Part shown: positions 1 to 8,738 of the stretch, piece by piece
Numbering within the stretch: position 1 is the first letter of the stretch
Layout: the number at the start of each line of letters is the position of its first letter
DNA from: Pseudomonas trivialis
GTDB lineage: Bacteria > Pseudomonadota > Gammaproteobacteria > Pseudomonadales > Pseudomonadaceae
DNA length: 64,000 nucleotides
Reading direction: 5' to 3'
Assembly: GCF_001439805.1 (NCBI RefSeq)
Contig: NZ_JYLK01000012.1
Location: 62,001-126,000 of the forward strand
Program-made: the position numbers and the translations under genes
The notes under the pieces: model-generated
Told to the model about the DNA's origin: nothing
Seen by the model: only the letters and a program-made list of their open reading frames with translations
The model's database searches: none

Positions 1-739
1 ATAGCGGAATGCGCGCTTTGGCATTGAGCAACGGCAGCACCGCATCGAACACCTTGCCGCCGACGTTTTCGTAATAGATATCCACCCCATCGGAGCAGGC
101 CGCGGCCAGCTCATCGGCGAAGTGCTCGCTCTTGTGGTCGACGCAGGCGTCAAAGCCCAGCTCGTCCACCACGTAGCGGCATTTTTGCGCACCGCCGGCG
201 ATGCCGACGACACGCAGGCCCTTGAGTTTGGCCACCTGCCCCACCACTGAACCCACCGCACCGGAGGCCGCCGCCACCACCAGGGTTTCCCCGGCCTTGG
301 GCTGGCCGATGTCCATCAGGCCCATGTAGGCGGTCATCCCCGGCATGCCCAACACGCCCAACGCCATGGACGGGCTGGCCAGACCATTGGGCACCGGCAT
401 CAGGTTAGTGCCATCGGAAATGCTGTGGCTCTGCCAGCCGGTGGAACCGACCACCAGGTCGCCCACCTGGAATTTCGGGTGGCGCGATTGCTCGATACGG
501 CTGACGGCGCCGCCGGTCATCACCTCGTCGATTTCCACCGGGGCCGCGTAAGACGGCGCGTCGCTCATGCGGCCACGCATGTAGGGGTCGAGGGACAGGT
601 ACAGCGTCTTGAGCAGTACCTGGCCGTCCGCCAGCTCCGGCAGGGTCACCCGTTCCAGGCGGAAGTTTTCCGGCGTCGGTGCGCCCTGGGGGCGAGAAAC
701 CAGGACGATACGCTGGTTGAGAGTCGGTTCTTGAGACAT
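1..739 (-). CDS. NADP-dependent MDR-family oxidoreductase (partial, C-terminus beyond window)
   Basis: The reverse strand encodes the first 246 residues of a zinc-free medium-chain dehydrogenase/reductase of the curcumin/2-alkenal reductase type, which reduces carbon-carbon double bonds of enones with NADPH in the cytosol. Visible family features are the N-terminal MSQEPTLNQRIVL, the LSLDPYMRGRM segment typical of leukotriene B4 dehydrogenase relatives, and the nucleotide-binding AASGAVGSVVGQ stretch near residue 160. Catalytic-zinc cysteines are absent, as expected for the group. The ATG at 739 has a GGAG ribosome site 7 bases upstream. It runs in the same direction as dnaX-ybaB but a strong terminator lies between, so it is probably a separate unit. 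The physiological substrate cannot be told from sequence. Confidence 0.88.
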   Translation of the reverse strand, partial: MSQEPTLNQRIVLVSRPQGAPTPENFRLERVTLPELADGQVLLKTLYLSLDPYMRGRMSDAPSYAAPVEIDEVMTGGAVSRIEQSRHPKFQVGDLVVGSTGWQSHSISDGTNLMPVPNGLASPSMALGVLGMPGMTAYMGLMDIGQPKAGETLVVAAASGAVGSVVGQVAKLKGLRVVGIAGGAQKCRYVVDELGFDACVDHKSEHFADELAAACSDGVDIYYENVGGKVFDAVLPLLNAKARIPL

Positions 740-813
740 CAGGGTGCTCCTTATCGAAATCATCGGTATAGGGTGCAGACCGCGAGTGTCGTGCCGGGGT
801 TCGATCGGATCGG

Positions 814-848
814 CACAAACAAAAATGCCAGGCACAAGGCCTGGCATT
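814..848 (-). terminator. Rho-independent terminator after ybaB
   Basis: A perfect 10-bp stem (824-833 with 839-848, AATGCCAGGC paired with GCCTGGCATT, five-base loop) is followed on the reverse strand by a T-rich run. It lies 24 bases past the ybaB stop and should end the dnaX-ybaB transcript. Confidence 0.85.
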
Positions 849-871
849 GACGTACAGCCAAAGCTGGCCGA

Positions 872-1210
872 TCAGAACGGCAGCTTCATCCCCGGCGGCA
901 TCTGCATGCCGGCGGTCATGCCAGACATCTTGTCCTGGCTGTTGGCTTCGATCTTGCGCACGGCGTCGTTGACGGCCGAGGCAAACAGCGCTTCGAGCAT
1001 TTCCAGGTCATCTTCGCCCACGCCCGGCAGCACGCTGGGGTCGATGCTCACGCGCTTGATGTCGTGACGACCCGTCATTACCACGCTGACCATATCGCCA
1101 CCGGCCTTGCCGGTGACTTCGGCGTTGGCCAGTTCTTCCTGCATCTTGGCCATCTTTTCCTGCATCTGCTGCGCCTGCTTCATCAGGCCGGCCATGCCAC
1201 CTTTCATCAT
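872..1210 (-). CDS. ybaB: YbaB/EbfC family nucleoid-associated protein
   Basis: A 112-residue protein whose length and sequence match the YbaB/EbfC family: a charged N-terminal helix with LMKQAQQMQEKMAKMQEEL, the central strand region, and the conserved tail GMQMPPGMKLPF. Family members form homodimers with a tweezer-like shape that bind DNA and coat the nucleoid. The start chosen is the ATG at 1210, because a GAGGTG ribosome site lies 6 bases before it; the GTG nine bases further upstream overlaps that site. It lies directly downstream of dnaX on the same strand, the usual arrangement. The usual third gene of this operon, recR, does not follow; a terminator and an oxidoreductase gene do. Confidence 0.95.
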   Translation of the reverse strand: MMKGGMAGLMKQAQQMQEKMAKMQEELANAEVTGKAGGDMVSVVMTGRHDIKRVSIDPSVLPGVGEDDLEMLEALFASAVNDAVRKIEANSQDKMSGMTAGMQMPPGMKLPF

Positions 1211-1257
1211 GGGAATCACCTCAAAAGTACGTGGATCGATCAGTTAACAGCCCGGTG

Positions 1258-3282
1258 TCATGACGCTTGGGTCACCGGAGCCTCGACAGGTTCAATAGTA
1301 TCGTGACGCACCACCGCACCGAACTGCTGCATCATCTGCTGGATAAGCGGATCGGCCTGGATCGAGTTTTCCGCATCGCGCTGGCGGTTGATGCGTCGAC
1401 GGGTCGCGGCCTGGGCCGGGGTTTCCTGCTCGGGCTTGATCAGCTCGATGGCGATGGTCAACGTGCGCCCGTGGTACTGGTTGAGTGCATCGTTGAGCCG
1501 GCGCTGCTGGGTCGCATTGAACAGCGCGCTGTGGGCCGGGTCCAGGTGCAGCCGCCAGTGGTCGCCGTCGATGGCGATCAGGGTGCAGTTGGCGGCGATG
1601 CTGCCGGTCATGCCGGAAATCGGCAGTTTCGGGAACAGCTCCAGCCATTGCAGCGCCAGACCGGTGGCCGGGGCTGCGGCGGGTTCCGCCTCGGGCTCCG
1701 GAGCCGGTTCGGCAACGTGTTCACTGGCCAGTTCGTCCAGGTAGCTGTAGGCCGAATCCATATCCGGCTCGATGTAATCTTCGTCCAGCGGCGGTTCGTC
1801 GTCGAGGTCGATGGCCGGAACGGCGGCTTCGACTTGCGCAACGGTGGGCTCGGGCACCGGCGCAGACACCCACTCGGGGGCATCCGGCACCACGCTGTCC
1901 GGGGTCGGCGTGGGCATCGGCGTCAGTTCGGGCTGCTCGCCGATGGTTTCCAGTACGGGCTCCACGGCGGGCTGCTGTTCGGGCTCGCCCGCGACCGGCT
2001 CATTCCACGGCAGATCGACGACTGCCTCGGGCTCGACCACAACCGGCGCCGGCTCGGGTACTGACTCTGGCGCTGGCACAACAGGCGCAGCCACCGCCGG
2101 CGCAACCGCCGCCGCGCCCGCCACGGATTTGGCGGAATCAACTGTGGCCTGGCTGATCCCCACTGGCTTTAGCGGCTGCCTCGGCGCGTCGGCCGAGTCG
2201 GCGGGCCGGAAGGCCAGCATGCGCAGCAGCACCATCTCGAAGCCACCGCGCGGGTCGGGCGCCAGCGGCAGGTCGCGGCGGCCGATCAGGCCCATCTGGT
2301 AATAGAACTGCACATCTTCGGCCGGCAGCGCCTGGGCCAGCGCCAAAACGCGGTCGCGGTCGCCGTGGCCGTTGTCGACGCCTTCAGGCAGCGCCTGGGC
2401 GATGGCGACACGGTGCAGCACATTGAGTATTTCCGAGAGCACGCCGTTCCAGTCCGGGCCCTGCTCCGACAAATGGCGCACGGCTTCGAGCAATGCCTTG
2501 GCGTCGCCTTCGATCAGCGCATGCAGTACATCGAACACCTGGCCGTGGTCCAGGGTGCCCAGCATGGCGCGCACATCGGCGGCCATGACCTTGCCTTCAC
2601 CGAAGGCGATGGCCTGGTCGGTGAGGCTCATGGCGTCGCGCATCGAGCCATCGGCGGCGCGGCCGAGCAGCCACAGTGCGTCGTCCTCGAACGGTACGTT
2701 CTCGACGCCGAGCACGTGGGTCAGATGCTCGACCACGCGCTCCGGGGTCATGTTTTTCAGGGAGAATTGCAGGCACCGCGACAAAATCGTCGCAGGAAGT
2801 TTCTGCGGGTCGGTGGTGGCCAGGATGAATTTGACGTAGGGCGGCGGCTCTTCCAGGGTTTTCAACAGCGCGTTGAAGGAATGGCTGGACAGCATGTGCA
2901 CTTCGTCGATCAGGTAGACCTTGAAGCGGCCACGGCTGGGGGCGTACTGCACGTTATCGAGCAGTTCGCGGGTGTCTTCGACCTTGGTGCGGCTCGCGGC
3001 GTCGATCTCGATCAGGTCGACGAAGCGCCCTTCGTCGATCTCGCGGCACACCGAGCAGGTACCGCAGGGCGTGGAGGTGATGCCGGTTTCGCAGTTAAGG
3101 CACTTGGCGATGATGCGCGCGATGGTGGTCTTGCCCACCCCGCGCGTACCGGTGAACAGGTAGGCGTGGTGCAGCCGCTGGCTGTCCAAGGCATTGATCA
3201 GAGCCTTGAGCACATGGGTCTGGCCGACCATTTCGCGGAACGAGCGCGGGCGCCATTTACGTGCAAGAACCTGATAACTCAT
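1258..3282 (-). CDS. dnaX: DNA polymerase III subunit gamma/tau
   Basis: This is the clamp-loader ATPase of the replicative polymerase, 674 residues. It opens with MSYQVLARKWRPRSF, the invariant DnaX start. Walker A GTRGVGKT is at residues 45-52, four zinc-binding cysteines (64, 73, 76, 79) follow, and the DEVH Walker B box is at 126-129. After the clamp-loader domains there is a long proline/alanine/glutamate-rich linker (about residues 390-550) and then a C-terminal tau domain that contacts DnaB and the polymerase. The reading frame is open for another 300 bases upstream, but only the ATG at 3282 gives the family start. It forms an operon with ybaB 47 bases downstream. I saw no obvious frameshift site for a short gamma form, but did not search exhaustively. 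Confidence 0.97.
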   Translation of the reverse strand: MSYQVLARKWRPRSFREMVGQTHVLKALINALDSQRLHHAYLFTGTRGVGKTTIARIIAKCLNCETGITSTPCGTCSVCREIDEGRFVDLIEIDAASRTKVEDTRELLDNVQYAPSRGRFKVYLIDEVHMLSSHSFNALLKTLEEPPPYVKFILATTDPQKLPATILSRCLQFSLKNMTPERVVEHLTHVLGVENVPFEDDALWLLGRAADGSMRDAMSLTDQAIAFGEGKVMAADVRAMLGTLDHGQVFDVLHALIEGDAKALLEAVRHLSEQGPDWNGVLSEILNVLHRVAIAQALPEGVDNGHGDRDRVLALAQALPAEDVQFYYQMGLIGRRDLPLAPDPRGGFEMVLLRMLAFRPADSADAPRQPLKPVGISQATVDSAKSVAGAAAVAPAVAAPVVPAPESVPEPAPVVVEPEAVVDLPWNEPVAGEPEQQPAVEPVLETIGEQPELTPMPTPTPDSVVPDAPEWVSAPVPEPTVAQVEAAVPAIDLDDEPPLDEDYIEPDMDSAYSYLDELASEHVAEPAPEPEAEPAAAPATGLALQWLELFPKLPISGMTGSIAANCTLIAIDGDHWRLHLDPAHSALFNATQQRRLNDALNQYHGRTLTIAIELIKPEQETPAQAATRRRINRQRDAENSIQADPLIQQMMQQFGAVVRHDTIEPVEAPVTQAS

Positions 3283-3415
3283 CGAAAACCGTCGCAACTG
3301 GGAAGCGGAAGCCGGTAATGCTAGCGGAGCAGGGGGGAAATTGCATCCGACATGCTCGTCTAATCTGACTAAGCTGTGCTCAACAGCCTCTCGAAGGCCT
3401 GCACATGGAGGGCAT

Positions 3416-4168
3416 ATGCGCGTAGTTCTGGGCGCTTTATGGATGATTGCCACGGCTACCCTGGCGGCCCCTGCGCCGCTGCGTTTCTCGGTTTCCGACA
3501 GCTGGGCGATGCCGGTGGTGCAACTGGAGGCCGGCGTGCCCACCCAGGGGATCATGTACGACCTCATGTCGAGCCTGGCCACTCAGGTCGGTCGCCCGAT
3601 CAGCTTTCATGTGCTGTCGCGGGTGCGAATTGCCGCGGCGTTGGCCCATGGCGACATTGATGTGCGCTGTTACGTGGCCCAGGCCTGGGTCAACGACTTG
3701 TCGGGTGACTACAGCTGGAGCGTGCCGCTGATGGTGCAGCGCGATGTGCTGGTCAGCGTCAGCAACCAGCGGGTCAAGGTGGACGAACTGGCCGCGCAGC
3801 CGATCGGCACGGTGCTCAACTACCGCTACCCCCTGCTCGACCTGCTGTTTGCCAGCGGCCAGCTCAGCCGCGACGATGCCCGTAGCGAGGAACAGGTGCT
3901 GCAAAAGCTGGTGGCCGGGCGTTTTGACTATGCGGTGATGAATGAATGGATCGTGGATCGCTTCAATCAGAAAGTCCCGGTTGGGCAGCGCTTGCACAAG
4001 GTGGCGACGATTGAAGAGCAAGATCTCAGGTGCGTGGTGCGCAATGCCCCGGATGTGCCGGTGCAACAGATCCTGCGCACGTTGCAGCACATGAAGAGGT
4101 CGGGGGAAATCGACGACATCATCCGGCTGTACATCGGACGCCCCGCCGCCAACGTCCCTCCAGACTGA
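3416..4168 (+). CDS. Transporter substrate-binding domain protein (SBP_bac_3 type)
   Basis: A 250-residue protein with a signal peptide (hydrophobic VVLGALWMIATATLAAPA) followed by a periplasmic bilobed domain like the polar-amino-acid binding proteins: APLRFSVSDSWAMP near the start, a DVRCYVAQAW middle strand and a GEIDDIIRLY C-terminal helix. Such proteins bind small solutes for ABC importers or act as stand-alone sensors. No permease or ATPase gene is adjacent, so this is an orphan. The ATG at 3416 is preceded by GGAGG. The gene converges with the EamA permease gene and their 3' ends overlap by 50 bases. The ligand cannot be predicted. Confidence 0.85.
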   Translation: MRVVLGALWMIATATLAAPAPLRFSVSDSWAMPVVQLEAGVPTQGIMYDLMSSLATQVGRPISFHVLSRVRIAAALAHGDIDVRCYVAQAWVNDLSGDYSWSVPLMVQRDVLVSVSNQRVKVDELAAQPIGTVLNYRYPLLDLLFASGQLSRDDARSEEQVLQKLVAGRFDYAVMNEWIVDRFNQKVPVGQRLHKVATIEEQDLRCVVRNAPDVPVQQILRTLQHMKRSGEIDDIIRLYIGRPAANVPPD

Positions 4169-5018
4169 TGGCGGCGACGCTGACCAGCACGATCACCGCG
4201 CCCAGCATCACCTGTAAGCCAATGTGTTCGCCCAGCAGGGTAGCCGCCAGGCCCATGGCGACCGGCGGAATCAGGTACATCGCCGCCGTCGCGCGGCTGA
4301 CCTCGACATGCTTCAACACATAACCCCAGCCCAGATACGCCAGGGCGCTGGGGAAAATTCCCAGCACCAGCACCGCCATGTTGTCCGCCAGCGGCGCCCG
4401 CGCCACGGCCGCGGGCAGGCCTGGCAGATTAACGCCCAGCATCAGCGTGCCCGTCCACACCATGTAGCACGCCATGGTCAACGGGCTGTACCGGTGGGCG
4501 TAGTGTTTCTGGATCGCGAAGTAGACGCTCCATGAGAACGCCGCCAGCAGGATCAGCAGGCCATGCGGGTCGATATCTGCAACGCCATGGTCGCCCCGGA
4601 TCACCACCAGCACACCGATCAGACCCAGCAGCACGCAGCCCCAGCGCCAGGCACCGACCCGTTCCTTCAGGCAGAAAAACGCGATCAGCACACTGAACAG
4701 CGGCGCTGACTGTGCGAGCACGCTGGATGCCGCCGCCGTCACCCATTGCTGGCCGTAATTGAGACAGGTGTGGTGCAGGAACACGCCAAAAAAACCCAAC
4801 ACACACAACCACGGTGCGTCGCGCAGGTGTGGCCGGCCGATGCCCGCCACCAGCGCAATGCCGCCCATGAACACTGAGGCAATCAGGAACCTGAGCAACG
4901 CCAGTTGGCCGGGACGGTAACTGTGCAGGCCCAGGTGCACGCCAATCGGCGAATAGGACCAACAGAGGATCACGCCGGCGGCGACTAGCGTAAGCTTTAC
5001 GGGTGACGGGGCATTCAT
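4119..5018 (-). CDS. EamA/RhaT-type DMT superfamily permease
   Basis: A 299-residue membrane protein with about ten hydrophobic helices arranged as two EamA repeats, for example VKLTLVAAGVILCWSYSPIGVH at the start of the first and LLILLAAFSWSVYFAIQKHY at the start of the second. Members export metabolites or amino acids, or take up solutes, across the inner membrane. The start is set at the ATG at 5018 (MNAPSPVKL), which gives the normal N-terminus; the open frame extends 34 codons further but without hydrophobic sequence. It is divergent from a LysR gene, which suggests regulation by that neighbour. The 3' end overlaps the convergent binding-protein gene. Confidence 0.88.
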   Translation of the reverse strand: MNAPSPVKLTLVAAGVILCWSYSPIGVHLGLHSYRPGQLALLRFLIASVFMGGIALVAGIGRPHLRDAPWLCVLGFFGVFLHHTCLNYGQQWVTAAASSVLAQSAPLFSVLIAFFCLKERVGAWRWGCVLLGLIGVLVVIRGDHGVADIDPHGLLILLAAFSWSVYFAIQKHYAHRYSPLTMACYMVWTGTLMLGVNLPGLPAAVARAPLADNMAVLVLGIFPSALAYLGWGYVLKHVEVSRATAAMYLIPPVAMGLAATLLGEHIGLQVMLGAVIVLVSVAAISLEGRWRRGVRCTAG

Positions 5019-5119
5019 CGAGGGTGTCCGGCAAGGAGAAGGAATGCCGTCAGTCTTGGCCGTGATACTCGGCAGGACAATTAAGGGTTTCTGACTTCTG
5101 ACATCAGTGGAATTGAGCA

Positions 5120-5983
5120 ATGGAACTGGCCCAACTGAAAATGGTGCGAGCGGTGGCGCAGACCGGCAGCGTGGCCCAGGCCGCCCTGCTGTTGCATTGT
5201 GTGCCGTCCAACATCACCACGCGCATCAAGCAGCTGGAAAGCGAACTGGGGACACCGCTGTTCATCCGCGCCGGACGCGGGCTGGTGATCAGCGCTGCCG
5301 GCGAGATTTTCCTGGATTACTGCGAACGCATTCTGGCACTGGTGGACGAATCCAAACGCGCGCTGGACGCCACTGCCGTGCCCCGTGGCACCTTGCGCAT
5401 CGGCGCAGTGGAGTCCAGCGCCAGCGGGCGCCTGCCGCCGTTGCTGGCGGAGTATCACCGTCGCTATCCCGAGGTCAGCCTGGAACTGGTGACCGGCTCA
5501 TGGAGCCAATTACTCGACGACCTGCAACACCATCGCCTCGACGTGGCGTTGGTGGGGGCCTGCAACAAACGTGAAAAACTCGAGCACTGCGTGGTCTACA
5601 GCGAACGCCTGGTGCTGATCGCCAGCGCCTTGAGTGCGCCGATCCACAGCGCCGAGGACCTGGCCGGCCGCACCCTGCTGGTGTGGCCGCCGGGCTGCCC
5701 GTATCGCGCGGCGCTGGAAAACTGGCTCAGGCCTCAGCCGTTCAAACCGGCCATTGCCAGCTATGCGAGCTGGGGCACGATCATTGGTTGCGTCAGCGCG
5801 GGGATTGGCGTTGCCCTGGCGCCGGAAGGCATTCTGGCCCGCTATGAGCAGGCCGACCAATTGGCCTCGTATCGATTTGACGCGCTGGCGCCGGTGGACA
5901 ACCTGCTGTTCTGGAACAAGGACACCCAGCGGCATCTGGCGCGGGATGCGTTTGCCGAGCTGCTGCGAGAGACCTTTGGCTGA
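5120..5983 (+). CDS. LysR family transcriptional regulator
   Basis: A 287-residue LTTR. The N-terminal winged helix-turn-helix (residues 1-60) contains the standard AVAQTGSVAQAALLLHCVPSNITTRIKQLE pattern, and the rest is a periplasmic-binding-protein-like effector domain from about residue 90. It starts 101 bases from the divergent EamA permease gene, the classic LysR arrangement, so the shared spacer 5019-5119 probably holds the operator for both. By analogy with similar pairs it would activate the exporter in response to the exported compound; the effector is unknown. Confidence 0.93.
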   Translation: MELAQLKMVRAVAQTGSVAQAALLLHCVPSNITTRIKQLESELGTPLFIRAGRGLVISAAGEIFLDYCERILALVDESKRALDATAVPRGTLRIGAVESSASGRLPPLLAEYHRRYPEVSLELVTGSWSQLLDDLQHHRLDVALVGACNKREKLEHCVVYSERLVLIASALSAPIHSAEDLAGRTLLVWPPGCPYRAALENWLRPQPFKPAIASYASWGTIIGCVSAGIGVALAPEGILARYEQADQLASYRFDALAPVDNLLFWNKDTQRHLARDAFAELLRETFG

Positions 5984-6001
5984 CCCTGGCCACCGCTGGA
6001 A

Positions 6002-6589
6002 TCAGCTCTTCGGTGGGGTTAACCGGGCGTACTGATCCTGGCTGATCCAGCCGGTATACGTGCGATCCCTGGCAGTGGTGAACTCGACCTGGGCCCAGCC
6101 ATCCTTGAAGGCCAGCACCCCCACCACGTCATGCTTGACGATATAAGGGCGCTTGGCAGCCTTGGCGCCTGGCGATTCCAGCAGGTAGGCCTTGTCGGTC
6201 GCCACGGTCACCAGGCCGATCCAATTCGTCTCGGCGGTCTCGCTCAGGTCCAGGCCGGTGGCGATCTCCGGCATCAACACATTCATGCAACCGGGATGCT
6301 GACGGCCCTGCTCCACGGTCAGCGTTACGCCATCGACTGAAGACGCCACGCTGCCGGGGTAGGCGGCGTCGAGCCAGGTGGTCAGCGCGTCGGGCTTGCC
6401 TTGCAGGTAGAACGCGCAACCGCGCGTCATACCCTCGCCCATTTGTTCGGCGTAATAGCCTTCGATTTCATGCTGCGGCGTCACGGCCAGCATCAAGCCT
6501 TCGTACCTGCCCGAATGCAGCTCGACCGGACCAGCCAAGGCAGAGCCCATGGCGCATAACGACACACCCATCGCCAGAAAACGGATCAT
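6002..6589 (-). CDS. Secreted hypothetical protein with SH3-like C-terminus
   Basis: A 195-residue protein I cannot assign to a named family. It has a signal peptide (MIRFLAMGVSLCAMGSALA) cleaved before GPVELHS, so it should be periplasmic. The C-terminal ~70 residues (GLVTVATDKAYLLESP through DGWAQVEFTT to GWISQDQY) read like a bacterial SH3 domain. The start is the ATG at 6589, since sequence upstream of it is not signal-like. It lies downstream of the muramidase gene on the same strand, 131 bases away with a weak hairpin (6686-6709) between. Its position and location in the cell would fit an immunity or anchoring role toward that enzyme, but that is inference. Confidence 0.75.
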   Translation of the reverse strand: MIRFLAMGVSLCAMGSALAGPVELHSGRYEGLMLAVTPQHEIEGYYAEQMGEGMTRGCAFYLQGKPDALTTWLDAAYPGSVASSVDGVTLTVEQGRQHPGCMNVLMPEIATGLDLSETAETNWIGLVTVATDKAYLLESPGAKAAKRPYIVKHDVVGVLAFKDGWAQVEFTTARDRTYTGWISQDQYARLTPPKS

Positions 6590-6720
6590 CCTGTTTTTCC
6601 CCAACTCACTATCAATTGCGCACGTTTGCCCTGCCATGAACAAGAAGCTGGCGGACGCTAACAAGTTGATTGGGGGTTGTCCATAGGCTGTTTCCCGGTG
6701 AAAACAGCCCATGCAGAATG

Positions 6721-7680
6721 TTACTGACCGGCTTGCAACTTTTCATAAGCCTTTTTGATTCGCTGGTCGTAATCGCCGTATTGCGGACCGTTGTAGTTGC
6801 GGGCCATCCCCACATAATCCCGGCTTTTCATGGCTTTGACCAACGCCGCGTTCTTGCTGCAGAAACCAACAAATGCGTTCAGTTGCTGGCCGGCGTTGAG
6901 CTTCATCGCGGCAACAAAATCAAACACATCCTTGAAACCACACGCGGCAAAATTGAACCCCATGATCTGAAACATGCCATACGACGCGGACATCAATGCG
7001 GCCTTCTGATCCAGGCTGTAGGCCGCCCGCAACGTTTGCCAGGCGGTGGCCTGATCCTTGTTATTGATTCGCCATTGCGTGTCGGCTTTCGCCATGTAGG
7101 GTGCTGAGAGATTGGGGTGGGAACTGTCGTACTTTTTCTGGGTGTACTTGTGGAAGATATGCCGCTCGTAGGCGAGCACCGGGAATTTTTCCGGCCCGAA
7201 CCCGGACCGCCCGCCCGACTCCACAATGGCAAACGCCTTGATGATATTCACCTCGATACCGTTGCCCAGCGCGAGCGCAGCCTGCTTGAAGTCGGCATCG
7301 CTGAGGGTCACGTTACCGTCGCAGGTGGCTTGGGTGACCAACGGCTGCTTGTCTGACGCGGCCTGAGCCGGCGACTGAACCGCCGCCGCAGGTTGTCCGC
7401 CCGTGCGCGCAGCTTCGATCAGCGCTTTAAACGTCCTGCCAGCCGGGTCGATGACACCGTCGGGGCTGGCGACGTTGAGGCGATTCTTTTGAAAGTCAAC
7501 GATGCGCTGGTTCAACAGCGGGCCCGACTTGCCGTCCACCACCAGGGGCGTAACGGATGGGGAGGCGATCAGATTGAACAACTGCTGGATGTACCTGACA
7601 TCAGCCGGCAGATTGCTGGCTTTGCCAAGGGAACCGACTGAAGCACCGAGAGAACCGGATAAATCTGGAGAAGTGGTCAT
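6721..7680 (-). CDS. Peptidoglycan-binding domain / N-acetylmuramidase (DUF3380) protein
   Basis: A 319-residue cell-wall hydrolase. Residues 25-90 form a peptidoglycan-binding domain (VRYIQQLFNL ... VVDGKSGPLLNQRIVDFQ). After a linker rich in alanine, glutamine and proline comes an N-acetylmuramidase domain with the presumed catalytic glutamate in AIVESGGRSGF and the family motifs FPVLAYERHIF and ASYGMFQIMGFNF. It would cleave the MurNAc-GlcNAc bond. No signal peptide or membrane helix is visible, so it must leave the cell by a holin, a secretion machine or lysis, as phage endolysins and type VI effectors do. The ATG at 7680 has AGGA 8 bases upstream and is preferred over the one at 7689. 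It lies just outside the left end of the ffs island. Confidence 0.88.
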   Translation of the reverse strand: MTTSPDLSGSLGASVGSLGKASNLPADVRYIQQLFNLIASPSVTPLVVDGKSGPLLNQRIVDFQKNRLNVASPDGVIDPAGRTFKALIEAARTGGQPAAAVQSPAQAASDKQPLVTQATCDGNVTLSDADFKQAALALGNGIEVNIIKAFAIVESGGRSGFGPEKFPVLAYERHIFHKYTQKKYDSSHPNLSAPYMAKADTQWRINNKDQATAWQTLRAAYSLDQKAALMSASYGMFQIMGFNFAACGFKDVFDFVAAMKLNAGQQLNAFVGFCSKNAALVKAMKSRDYVGMARNYNGPQYGDYDQRIKKAYEKLQAGQ

Positions 7681-7858
7681 GGCAATCATCCTAAGTCTTC
7701 AGGAAATGAGCGCCTTCACTTCTTCACTACTCCAGCACCGAGGTCATTTGCATGATTGAAATTAGCAGGGCGTTGGAGGTTGTCCAGCCGGAATCGTCCG
7801 CGCCATGAAAAATGGGCAGAGGGCTGAATAAAAGGAGGGTGAGTTGAATCAGGGAGGA

Positions 7859-7900
7859 GAGCGTTATGGAGGCAACCCCACCAGCCACACCCCGGCACAC
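7859..7900. repeat. attL: 42-bp direct repeat copying the 3' part of the 4.5S RNA gene
   Basis: These 42 bases are identical to 13503-13544, which is the 3' part of the ffs gene. The identity breaks at both edges (A versus T before it, T versus A after it). A partial copy of an RNA gene 3' end, repeated about 5.6 kb away with an integrase remnant beside the complete copy, is the signature of site-specific integration into an RNA gene. This copy marks the left end of the island. Confidence 0.92.
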
Positions 7901-7949
7901 TAATGGCGAGCGCGTTTATGAACTGACCATGGCTAGCGCTACAACCTAA

Positions 7950-7985
7950 GAAACAGAAAAGGTAGATGGGTGTGGGTACCCATCT
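7950..7985 (-). terminator. Probable terminator after the lipoprotein gene
   Basis: A perfect 8-bp stem (7964-7971 with 7978-7985, AGATGGGT paired with ACCCATCT, six-base loop) followed on the reverse strand by ACCTTTTCTGTTTCTT. It lies 36 bases past the lipoprotein stop codon. Confidence 0.6.
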
Positions 7986-8020
7986 CCCTGTCGTTTTCTC
8001 TTACCGGCCAACCGGTAGGC

Positions 8021-8551
8021 CTACAGCTTCACGGCCGACAGCGACTGAAGGAATTGGGCGATGTTCGCCTGTACCGATCTATTGAGCGACTCCTTGAGCC
8101 TGACCAGCCCGGAAAACGCGTAGCCAGGCGGAACAGTGCCCTCCGTGTAGATGTCTTTTTCAAACAGGATCTTCCCTGTTCGGCGACTCACAACGGTGTA
8201 GCGCGCACGCGCGGGCGTCACCATGGTGATGCCTCCGGCCGGGGGATCTAGCTCCAGAACCTTTACGAAGATGTTGACCTTGTCCGGCGCGTCGTCGCTG
8301 AACACCCCAGCCTTGTCTATCGCCTCCACCAGCGACTTCTCCCACAGGATGGGAAAACCTTCGCCGTAGGTTGGGATGTCACCCTTGACCTCGCTGGGAA
8401 CGCCATAGGAAACGGAAACAGCCTTTAGTTCGACTGCTTGCTGGGTAGTGGCCCGCTGGACACCTGGAACTGAGAAGTTCGTCGGTGGTGCTGTGACGCA
8501 ACCAGTTAGTGCCGCTCCCAGTACGGTGAGGAGCGTAATTCTCTTGAGCAT
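8021..8551 (-). CDS. Island-encoded lipoprotein of unknown function
   Basis: A 176-residue protein with a lipoprotein signal: MLKRITLLTVLGAALTGC, with the lipobox cysteine at residue 18. The mature part is a soluble mixed alpha/beta domain (for example VNIFVKVLELDPP, TPARARYTVVSRRTGKILFE). I do not recognise the family. It should be anchored to a membrane facing the periplasm. The frame is intact although neighbouring phage-type genes are decayed, which suggests it is kept by selection or is young. Prophage lipoproteins often block superinfection, so exclusion is one possible role; nothing in the sequence proves it. ATG at 8551 with GGGA upstream. Confidence 0.8.
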   Translation of the reverse strand: MLKRITLLTVLGAALTGCVTAPPTNFSVPGVQRATTQQAVELKAVSVSYGVPSEVKGDIPTYGEGFPILWEKSLVEAIDKAGVFSDDAPDKVNIFVKVLELDPPAGGITMVTPARARYTVVSRRTGKILFEKDIYTEGTVPPGYAFSGLVRLKESLNRSVQANIAQFLQSLSAVKL

Positions 8552-8738
8552 ATCGAAGTCCCTTTCCTAGTTGCGCGGATGATACCGATACATTTCAGGC
8601 GTGTCCTACAACATCAATGGCAAAGCGCTGGCGCCATCGAGCAGACTCACAAAAACATAACCCCTAACCTCCACGTCATCTCCTTGGAGATGCTGATTTA
8701 CATGCAGAAACTTATGCGCCCTACGCTGAGGCGTCGGC

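Noticed and set aside
6686..6709. Hairpin between the muramidase and secreted-protein genes as a terminator
   Set aside because: The 8-bp stem is good but no T run follows on either strand, so a terminator call is not justified.
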